From: JACDAN01 sp963842235
Lineage (GTDB): Bacteria > Actinomycetota > Thermoleophilia > Gaiellales > Gaiellaceae
Direction of reading: 5' to 3'
DNA: 64,000 nt
Assembly: GCA_963842235.1 (NCBI GenBank)
Contig: CAWJFT010000001.1
Span: forward strand, 496,001-560,000
In this document: piece by piece, positions 57,398 to 64,000 of the stretch
Layout: each line of letters opens with the position of its first letter
How positions within the stretch are numbered: position 1 is the stretch's first letter
The notes under the pieces: model-generated
What the model was told of the DNA's origin: nothing
The model's input: only the letters and a program-made list of their open reading frames with translations
Databases searched by the model: none
Made by a program: the position numbers and the translations under genes

Positions 57398-58137
57398 CCG
57401 CGCTCGGTCGCGTAGCCGCGCTCTACGACGTGCACGGGAATCTCCCCGCGCTCGAAGCCGTGGTCGCGCAGGCGGGTGACGCGCAGCTCGTCTTCGGCGG
57501 CGACATGGCGGCGGGGCCCCTCCCGGCCGAGACGCTCGACCGGATCATGGGCATGGATGCAATCTGGATCCGAGGCAACGCCGACCGTGAGCTGCTGAGC
57601 GGGCCCTCCGGCGGCCTGATCGACGAGTGGGTCGTCGGCCAGCTCGAGGACCGGCACCGGGAGTTCATCGCGGGACTGCCCGAGCAGGTCGGGCTCGACG
57701 TCGAGGGAGTGGGCCGCGTCCTCTTCTGCCACGGCTCCCCGCGCAGCGACGAGGAGATGATCCTCAAGACGACTCCCGACGATTGGCTCCGCGAGATGCT
57801 GGCCGGCGTCGAGGCCAACCTCGTCGTCTGTGGCCACACGCACATGCAGTTCGATCGTTCCGTCGACGGTCAAAGGGTCGTCAACGCGGGCAGCGTGGGC
57901 CTCGCGTACGGCGCCCCGGGCGCGCACTGGTTACGGCTCGGGCCCGTCGTCGAGCACATGAGAACGCTGTACGACAACGAGTCGTTCGCCGACCGGGTGA
58001 AGACCCTGGACTGGCCGCTCGCCGAGCGGTTCGCGGAGGAGAACATCCGCTCGTTTCCGTCGGAGGAGGAGTCGCTCGAGTTCTTCGAGGGCGTGGCCGC
58101 CGAGCAATGGTCTCAGCGCTACCCTGACTCGCCGTGA
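57394..58137 (+). CDS. Calcineurin-like phosphoesterase, copy 2
   Basis: 247 residues from TTG 57394. Same motifs as copy 1 (ALYDVHGNLPALEAVV, FGGDMAAGP, RGNADRELL, RVLFCHGSPRSDEE, VVCGHTHMQFDR, VNAGSVGLAYG), with high identity in the first 180 residues but different C-terminal parts (SFPSEEESLEFFEGVAAEQW here). Likely a two-metal phosphodiesterase or phosphatase. Its stop overlaps the DUF177 start and its start overlaps the copy 1 stop. Confidence 0.88.
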   Translation: MTALGRVAALYDVHGNLPALEAVVAQAGDAQLVFGGDMAAGPLPAETLDRIMGMDAIWIRGNADRELLSGPSGGLIDEWVVGQLEDRHREFIAGLPEQVGLDVEGVGRVLFCHGSPRSDEEMILKTTPDDWLREMLAGVEANLVVCGHTHMQFDRSVDGQRVVNAGSVGLAYGAPGAHWLRLGPVVEHMRTLYDNESFADRVKTLDWPLAERFAEENIRSFPSEEESLEFFEGVAAEQWSQRYPDSP

Positions 58138-58643
58138 CCACGTTCGACCTCAGACAGGCCAAGCTTCGTCCCGGCGAGGAGTACCGCGACGAGCAGGAGA
58201 TCGCGCTCTCGCCGTTCGAGCTCGGCGGGCAGCGCTATCTGCCCGTGCCCGAGAACGTGAGGGCCGAGCTCGTCATCAACCGCGGCACGAGCGGCACGAC
58301 GTTCGGGCTGAGCTTTCCGGTTCGCCTCCACGGGCCGTGTTATCGCTGTCTGGAGGACGCCGTCCTCGATCTCTCGATCCACGCTCGGGAGTACCAGGCC
58401 ACGAGCCCGGGTGAGTCGGACGAGCTGCGCACGCCCTACGTCGCGGACAATCAGCTCCGGCTCTCGGACTGGGCCCGCGACGCGATCGCGGTCGAGCTTC
58501 CCGAGCAGATCCTCTGCCGCGAGGATTGCGCCGGCCTCTGCCCGATCTGCGGCGAGAATCTGAACGAGAACCCGCACGAGCACGAGGAGGAGCAGTCCGA
58601 CCCGCGCTGGGCCGCGCTCGAGGGGCTACGCGAGAAGCTCTAG
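58134..58643 (+). CDS. DUF177/YceD protein
   Basis: 169 residues. GPCYRCLEDAVLDLSIHAREYQ and ILCREDCAGLCPICGENLNENPH are the family's conserved cysteine motifs and probably bind zinc. The gene normally precedes rpmF (L32), and YceD is linked to 23S rRNA synthesis and ribosome assembly. Here an ABC-F gene on the other strand intervenes; the two overlap tail to tail by 18 bp. GTG start. Confidence 0.92.
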   Translation: MTTFDLRQAKLRPGEEYRDEQEIALSPFELGGQRYLPVPENVRAELVINRGTSGTTFGLSFPVRLHGPCYRCLEDAVLDLSIHAREYQATSPGESDELRTPYVADNQLRLSDWARDAIAVELPEQILCREDCAGLCPICGENLNENPHEHEEEQSDPRWAALEGLREKL

Positions 58644-60056
58644 CGTCTGCGTCGGCTCGAAGCGCTCGAGCAGGCGACGGTCGTGGGTGACGAGGACGAT
58701 CGTCCCTTCATAGCCCTCCAGAGCAGACTCGAGCTCCTCGATCGCCTCGAGGTCGAGGTGGTTCGTCGGCTCGTCGAGAACGAGCGCGTTCACGCCCTGG
58801 GCCGAGAGCAGAGCGAGGCCCGCGCGCGTCCGCTCTCCGGGTGAGAGCGAGCAGGCCCGTCTGAGGACGGCGTCCGCCCCGAGCGCGAACTTCGCTAGGA
58901 GCGTGCGGGCATCGATCGGCGGCAGACCAGTCGCGTCGCAGAACGTCTCGAGCAGCGGCGCCGAGCCGGCGAACTGGGAGCGCCGCTGCTCCAGCTGGCC
59001 GAGCTGGACGCCCGGGCCGATGTAGCGCCGCCCGGCTTCGAGAGGCAGATCGCCGAGCAGAGCGCCGATGAGCGTCGTTTTCCCGCTCCCGTTCGGTCCG
59101 ACCACGGCGAGCCGGTCTCCGTGCCGAAGCTCCAGATCAACCGGGCCGAGCCGGAAATCACCGCGCTCGACGATCGCGGCGTCGAGCCGCGCGACCAGTT
59201 GACCTGCCCGGTCGGACGAAAGGTCCAGCTGAAGTCGCCACGGCTCCCAGGGCTTCTCGACCGTTTCGAGGCGCTCGAGGCGCTTCTCGGCCGAGCGCAC
59301 CTTGGACTTCAACGCATGGGTGCCGCGGCGGTCGGCCATCTTGCCGGCAGCGCGGGCCTGGGTGCGGCGGTCGTGGAACAGCGCGGTGAACCGATCGCGC
59401 TCCTCGACGTAGTGCGCGTACGCGGCCTCGTGCTTGTCGCGGGTCGCCGCGCGAAGGCGTTCGAACTCCCGCCAGGACCCGACGAACTCCTGGATCCGCC
59501 GCGTCTCGGCCTCGAACTCGATCACTCGCTCGACCGCATGCTCGAGGAAGGCGCGGTCGTGCGAGACGATGACGAGCGCGCTCGGCGTCTCGGCCACGAA
59601 GCGCTCGAGCAGCGTCAGGCCGTCGAAGTCGAGGTCATTCGTCGGCTCGTCCAGCAGCAGGACATCGTCATCGGCGGCGAGCAGCGCCGCGAGCTTCGCC
59701 CGCGCCAGCTGGCCGCCCGAGAGCTGTTCCGGTGGCCGCTCGGGGTCGACGTCGAGCCCGACGCGGGCCGCCGCCTTTCGAAGCTCCCATTCGGGCGCGT
59801 CAACCGAGGGGATTCGCGCTTCCTGGGGGAGGTATCCGACGGTGAGCGAAGCCGGACGCCGCTGGACAAGGCCGGAATCAGGGGCCTCCAGACCCGCGAG
59901 CACGCGCAGCAGCGTCGTCTTGCCGCTCCCGTTCGGCCCGACGATTCCGATTCGTGCCCCGGGCGGCACGACGACCGACGCGCCGTCGAGAACGACGTCG
60001 GCGCCGTAGCTCTTCGTGACGTTCGATGCGGCAAGCGTGCCGCCGTTCGTGCGCAT
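58626..60056 (-). CDS. ABC-F family ATPase
   Basis: 476 residues from ATG 60056, which has AGGAGG 5 nt upstream (60066-60061). Two ABC domains without membrane spans: Walker A GPNGSGKTTLLRVL near residue 40 and GPNGSGKTTLIGAL near 330, signature LSGGQLARAKLAALL and SLSPGERTRAGLALL, Walker B LLLDEPTNDLDF and LVLDEPTNHLDLEAIEELE. The middle P-site tRNA interaction motif region is basic (RAAGKMADRRGTHALKSKVRSAEKRLERLE). ABC-F proteins act on the ribosome, in resistance or in translation of difficult stretches. Confidence 0.93.
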   Translation of the reverse strand: MRTNGGTLAASNVTKSYGADVVLDGASVVVPPGARIGIVGPNGSGKTTLLRVLAGLEAPDSGLVQRRPASLTVGYLPQEARIPSVDAPEWELRKAAARVGLDVDPERPPEQLSGGQLARAKLAALLAADDDVLLLDEPTNDLDFDGLTLLERFVAETPSALVIVSHDRAFLEHAVERVIEFEAETRRIQEFVGSWREFERLRAATRDKHEAAYAHYVEERDRFTALFHDRRTQARAAGKMADRRGTHALKSKVRSAEKRLERLETVEKPWEPWRLQLDLSSDRAGQLVARLDAAIVERGDFRLGPVDLELRHGDRLAVVGPNGSGKTTLIGALLGDLPLEAGRRYIGPGVQLGQLEQRRSQFAGSAPLLETFCDATGLPPIDARTLLAKFALGADAVLRRACSLSPGERTRAGLALLSAQGVNALVLDEPTNHLDLEAIEELESALEGYEGTIVLVTHDRRLLERFEPTQTLELLA

Positions 60057-60161
60057 GCGGTCCTCCTGATCGCGACGGAAGGGAGCTCGAATATCGATCA
60101 GCGAACGCGCATAGGGCGAGCCGAGGCTCGTTGTCAATCCTAGCTATAGTGCCGAGCCGCT

Positions 60162-60350
60162 ATGGCAGTCCCCAAGCGAAAAACATCGAAGTCGCGGCGT
60201 GACAAGCGCCGTGCGCAGCACAAGCTCGAGGCTCCGCGCCTGAATGAGTGTCCGGTCTGCCATCGGCCGAAGCGGCCCCATCACGTCTGCCCCAACTGCA
60301 AGACCTATCGCGGACGCGAGGTCGAGCCCTTGCGCGCTCCGGTTCCGTAG
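60162..60350 (+). CDS. rpmF: 50S ribosomal protein L32
   Basis: 62 residues. MAVPKRKTSKSRRDKRRAQHKLEAP is the conserved start and CPVCHRPKRPHHVCPNCKTYRGREV holds the two CxxC pairs that bind zinc (the C+ form). ATG with TATAGT (60145-60150) 11 nt upstream. It is followed 39 bp later by acpP. Confidence 0.97.
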   Translation: MAVPKRKTSKSRRDKRRAQHKLEAPRLNECPVCHRPKRPHHVCPNCKTYRGREVEPLRAPVP

Positions 60351-60389
60351 AATCGGCGCGCCCGTAATCCACTAATCAAGCGAGGTGAC

Positions 60390-60635
60390 ATGGCAGCGTC
60401 CCGCGACGAAGTCTTCGAGCGCGTCAAGGAAGTTCTGGTCGAACGCCTGAGCGTCGAAGAAGCGGACATCACCGAGGAGGCGAACTTCCAGGAGGATCTC
60501 GACGCCGACTCGCTCGATCTCGTCGAGATGATCATGGAGCTCGAAGACCAGTTCGGACTCAAGATCCCGGACGAGGATGCCCAATCGATCCAGACGGTCG
60601 GGCAAGCTGTCGACTACGTCACGTCGCACCAGTAG
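60390..60635 (+). CDS. acpP: Acyl carrier protein
   Basis: 81 residues, acidic four-helix protein. DLDADSLDLVEMIMELEDQFGLKIPDEDAQSIQTVGQAVDYV contains the DSL serine that receives phosphopantetheine. ACP shuttles growing acyl chains in fatty-acid synthesis. Located between rpmF and rnc as in most actinobacteria; the coaD product lies upstream in the same cluster. Confidence 0.96.
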   Translation: MAASRDEVFERVKEVLVERLSVEEADITEEANFQEDLDADSLDLVEMIMELEDQFGLKIPDEDAQSIQTVGQAVDYVTSHQ

Positions 60636-61329
60636 CAGCGGCGCTCCGGCGGGGAAACCCGCTCGACTTGCGGCTCTGATCGACGAGCTCCCGGCGGAGC
60701 GGGTCGAGAAAGCCTTCACCCATCCGTCGTGGGCCCCGGACCGCGGCTCCTCGTACGAACGGCTCGAGTTCCTGGGCGACAGCGTGCTCGAGCTCGCCGT
60801 CGCACGGGCGCTGTACGACTGGTATCCGGATCTGGCCGAGGGCCGGCTCGCAAAGATCCGCTCGCATGTCGTCTCGCGGGCGAGCTGCGCCGTCGTGGCG
60901 AAGGAGCTGGACCTCGGGCAGCGACTGCTCGAGAAGGGCGCCGGTGTCGTCCCCGAGGAGGAGCTCGAACGGCTCGCTCGCAACCGCAACGTGCTGGCGG
61001 CGCTGCTCGAAGCCGCGCTGGCGGCGCTGTTCCTCGAGCACGGGTTCGAGAAGATCGAGAGCGCGATCGTGGACGCGTTCTCGGGCCGGATCGAGTACGC
61101 GGCCACGACGCACGTGGACTTCAAGACGGAGCTGCAGGAGCAGCTCGCGGCGATCGGACAGCAGGTGAGCTACGCCGTTCTCGAGGTGGAGGGACCGCCT
61201 CACGACCGGAAATTCACCTCGGCCGCAGTGATAGACGGCGACCAGGCCGGTGTCGGCGTGGGGCCGTCCAAGAAGGCGGCCGAGCAGGAAGCGGCCAAGC
61301 AGGCGCTCGAGAAGATTCGCGCGGCCTAG
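60577..61329 (+). CDS. rnc: Ribonuclease III
   Basis: About 250 residues. SYERLEFLGDSVLELAVARALYDWYP is the RNase III signature with catalytic Glu and Asp residues; the dsRNA-binding domain begins near DFKTELQEQLAAIGQQVSYAV. It cuts double-stranded RNA, including the rRNA precursor. Start uncertain: ATG 60577 overlaps acpP by 59 bp and gives a 34-residue lead of atypical composition. No other ATG, GTG or TTG precedes the conserved ALIDELPAERVEKAF region, so a non-canonical start nearer 60616 is possible. Confidence 0.9.
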   Translation: MPNRSRRSGKLSTTSRRTSSSGAPAGKPARLAALIDELPAERVEKAFTHPSWAPDRGSSYERLEFLGDSVLELAVARALYDWYPDLAEGRLAKIRSHVVSRASCAVVAKELDLGQRLLEKGAGVVPEEELERLARNRNVLAALLEAALAALFLEHGFEKIESAIVDAFSGRIEYAATTHVDFKTELQEQLAAIGQQVSYAVLEVEGPPHDRKFTSAAVIDGDQAGVGVGPSKKAAEQEAAKQALEKIRAA

Positions 61330-61370
61330 CAGTAAGCGCCATCCGCCGTTCGCACTAGCGTTCCGGCGGC

Positions 61371-63904
61371 GTGCACCTTCGCGCGATCCGCATCCGCGGC
61401 TTCAAGTCCTTCCCTGATCCGGTCGAGGTTCGCCTCGAGCCGGGCGTCGCCGTGGTCGTGGGGCCGAACGGCTCGGGCAAGTCGAACGTCGCCGACGCGC
61501 TGCTGTGGGCCTCGGGGAGCCTGAGCCCGAGCGAGCTGCGGGCAGAGAAGCCTGACGACGTCCTGTTCGCCGGCTCGGGAGACCGCCCGGCCGCCGCCCA
61601 TTGCCAGGTGGAGCTCGTGCTCGACAACGAGGACGGCGCGCTCTCCCACCTTCCGTTCGCCGAGGTCTCGATCATGCGGCGGCTGCACCGCGGCGGCGAG
61701 GGGCAGTACCTGATCAACGGCGCGGCTGTTCGGCGCACGGATCTCGTCGAGCTGCTCGCCGATGTGGGGCTGGGCGGTGCCGCGGGCTCCGTGATCTCGC
61801 AGGGGAAGGTCGAGGAGATCCTCGCCTCGAAGCCGGAGGAGCGCCGAGCGCTCGTCGAGGACGCAGCCGGGCTGGGCCGCTTCAAGCGCCGTCGTCATCG
61901 CGCTGAGCTGAAGCTCGCGCGGGTGGCTCAGGATGTCGCGCGCGCACGGGACGTCGAGAGCAGAGGTGCGTAAACGGCTTCGGCCGCTCGCGCTCCAGGC
62001 GACGGCGGCGGAGCGGGCGGAGAAGCTCGGCCGTGAGATCGCCGGGCTCGAGGCAGCCATTGCGGCTCTGGATCTCGGCGCCGTTGACGGTCAGATCGCG
62101 GAGGCGGAAGAACGGCGTACCGCCGCCGACCATGCGAGGCGCCGAAGCGACGCCAAGCTGGATGATCTCCTGCACGAGCGCCGTCGCGCAGAGGAGGAGC
62201 TCGCGGACGCTGCGGGGCGCCGCGAGGCGGCGACTGCGGCGCTCTACCGGCTGCGCAGCGCAGCGGAACGCGTCGCGCTTCGGCGGGAGAGCGCGGCGGC
62301 GCTGCTTGCGTCGCTGCGGGAGGCCGCGCGCCGGCCTCGGCTGCCGACGGGGCCGTCCCCAGCCGAGCTGCGGCGGCGGAAGCTCCGCGAGGAGGCAGCG
62401 CTTGTGCGTGAGCGGCTGGGCGCGCTGGAGCACACGCTTTCCGAGCGCGAGGGCGTTCCGCCGGCGGCGCGGGCGCTCGCGGAGGCCGGCCATCGGCTCG
62501 TGTTGGCCGATCTGGACGTGCCCTTTGGTGACGAGCGCGCCGTCGCCGCCGCGCTCCGCGGCCGCGGAGCCGCGGTGGTCGCTCGTGACGAGCACTCTGC
62601 GCTGGCGCTTGTTCGTGAGGCTCGGCGGCGCGGGCTCGGCAGCGTGACGGTCGTCGTCGGCGAAGCCGGCGCTCGATGAGTTCGTGATCGTCGAGGAGGA
62701 CGAGCTTCTGTCCGCCGACAGGCTGGCCGTGACTCGGGACGGCATCGGCTTCGATCCGGAGCGACGGGAGCTCTGGTTTGCCGGTGAGGCCGCCGAGGCG
62801 GTCCTGCTCGAGCTGGAAGCACGGCGCAAGGCGCTGGCGGAGGAGGTCAGAGAGCTCGAGCGTCAGGTCGAGGCTGTCCCAGACGATCTCGCGCAGACGG
62901 CCGTCGCGGACGAGGCGCGGCACCGGCCGCTGATCGCGATGGCCGAGCGGCTCGACGCGGCACTGGCCGCGACGGGCGGGGTCGTCGCACGGTCGGAGCC
63001 GGCACTCCGTGCGAGGGTCGACGCCGGCGCCACGCGGACGGGAGAGCTGGCGGAGGAGCTACGAAAGCTCGGGGCTGCCGAGGCCGAGATTCGCCGCGAG
63101 TCCGCCGAGGTGTCGGCTCGAACGAGTGCGGTCGAGGTAGAGCTGGCTCGGCTCCAGGCAGAGCGCAGAGAAGCTGAGCGGCGGCTGGAGGCGGCGGGCG
63201 TCGAGCCCGCGGAGGGCGACGACCGCGACGCGCTCCTCGAGCGGGCAGAGCGATTGCGACGGCGGCGCGAGGAGCTGGGCCGGGTCAATCCGCTCGCCGC
63301 CGAGGAGTACGCGCGCGAGAAGGAGAACCTGGCCGACCTGACGGCGCAGCGTGAGGATCTGGAGCGGAGCCTGGACGAGCTTGCGAAGCTGCGGGACGAG
63401 CTCGACGAGACGGTCGAGCGGCGATTCGCCGAGACGTTCGCCGCGGTGAGTGCCAACTTCGAGGAGGTCGCGCAGACGCTGTTCCCCGGCGGCAAGGGCA
63501 GCCTCCTTTTGACCGACGAGGAGCGCGAGGAGGAGGAGAGCGCGCCGGGGATCGAGGTCGAATTGCAGCCGGCCGGCAAGCGGGTGACGCGCCTGTCGCT
63601 CCTATCTGGCGGTGAGAAGGCACTCGGAGCGATCTCGTTCCTGTTTGCCCTCTTTCTCGCGCGGCCCTGTCCGTTCTACCTCCTCGACGAGGTCGAGGCG
63701 GCGCTCGACGATACGAACATCGGGCGCTTCGTCCAGCTGCTTCGGCGCTACGCCGGCCGGGCGCAGTTCATCGTCGTCACGCACCAGAAGCGGACGATGG
63801 AGGCGGCGGACGTCCTGTACGGCGTCACGATGGGCGCGGAAGGAGTCTCCCAGATCGTCTCCCGCCGCCTACCCCGCGGCGAGTCAGCGGAAGCCGCCGC
63901 CTGA
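61371..63904 (+). pseudogene. smc: Chromosome segregation protein SMC, short-armed, with two apparent +1 frameshifts
   Basis: Read continuously it would be about 843 residues; bacterial SMC is usually near 1150-1200. N-terminal head: AIRIRGFKSFPDPV, Walker A GPNGSGKSNVADALLW, ending ARDVES. The frame then shifts by one base near 61956-61960 to continue EVRKRLRPLALQATAAER, a coiled coil, and a short hinge-like part (EGVPPAARALAEAG). A second one-base shift near 62668-62672 joins to ALDEFVIVEEDELL, the second coiled coil, the signature SLLSGGEKALGAISFL and Walker B FYLLDEVEAALDD. Both shifts need one base removed. GTG start with TAGCGT 9 nt upstream. Confidence 0.8.
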
Positions 63905-63971
63905 CAACTCCGCCCGCCGAAGTTCCACTTCGGTGACGGGGTCTGGCCCCAAACGGAGCTAGCCTCCCGCG

Positions 63972-64000
63972 GTGACCAGAAGCTGGGGGGAGTTTCTCGG
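63972..64000 (+). CDS. Start of a gene cut by the window edge (position suits ftsY)
   Basis: GTG 63972 opens VTRSWGEFL and runs off the window. TAGCCT (63960-63965) lies 6 nt upstream, the leaderless pattern seen elsewhere. ftsY commonly follows smc, but nine codons cannot prove it. Confidence 0.25.

Noticed and set aside
1..64000. CRISPR array, prophage structural genes, rRNA operon, replication origin
   Set aside because: No regularly spaced repeats, capsid or tail genes, rRNA sequence or DnaA-box cluster were seen.

Overview
The window looks like a chromosomal segment of a high-GC Actinomycetota. The gene content suits an uncultured member of the class Thermoleophilia (Gaiellales or Solirubrobacterales type): a SepIVA/DUF177/rpmF/acpP/rnc/smc block, a DUF501 and FtsB-like pair after pyk, a GerMN lipoprotein after eno, a long acidic-tailed L25, and many genes that appear to be transcribed leaderless (TANNNT followed 4-11 nt later by ATG or GTG). 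The taxonomic call is inference from gene content and style; no rRNA is present. Genes cover almost every base, usually with 4-bp ATGA/GTGA overlaps.

Layout. 1-9.8 kb: 3' end of clpB, a duplicated cupin pair split by a 160-bp palindromic mobile element, small membrane and GYD proteins, a pseudouridine-catabolism operon (PfkB kinase, psuG, P1-family peptidase), a second copy of the element, FmdB, an LCP cell-wall ligase, a ROK kinase and rsmI. 9.8-18 kb: M23 peptidase, metG, tatD, rsmA, ispE, tRNA-Gln, glmU, prs and a clear terminator. 18.2-23.1 kb: an accessory island, visibly less GC-rich, with DUF3592, a HIRAN protein coupled to a membrane-anchored Holliday-junction-resolvase-like nuclease, a collagen-like protein, a lipoprotein hydrolase and a frameshifted HNH gene. 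23-37 kb: GT-C glycosyltransferase, rplY, pth, mfd, PpiC foldase lipoprotein, mazG, eno, GerMN lipoprotein, pyk, FtsB-like, DUF501, and an HTH-receiver protein. 37-45 kb: divergent leaderless promoter, GAF/SpoIIE phosphatase, spermidine-synthase-like membrane protein, L,D-transpeptidase, and a thioredoxin/CcmH/CcdA cytochrome-c maturation set. 45-52 kb: a 7Fe-type ferredoxin interrupted by a LAGLIDADG intein, VOC and FAD proteins, a NarL-type two-component pair with a third, shortened element copy between the genes, and a radical-SAM protein behind a LexA-type SOS box. 52-64 kb: CorC/HlyC protein, recG, rsmD, coaD, SepIVA-like, two tandem phosphoesterases, DUF177, ABC-F, rpmF, acpP, rnc, and an unusually short smc read in three frames.

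The most notable observations are the intein inserted at a cluster-ligating cysteine of the ferredoxin, the three-copy CTAG-flanked element that sits between co-directional genes and supplies stop and start codon bases, the divergent gene pairs served by superimposed -10 hexamers, the SOS box on the radical-SAM gene, and the HIRAN plus nuclease pair in the island. Four apparent single-base insertions in three genes (HNH, a gene at 36.1 kb, and smc twice) may be real lesions or residual assembly indels; raw reads would decide.
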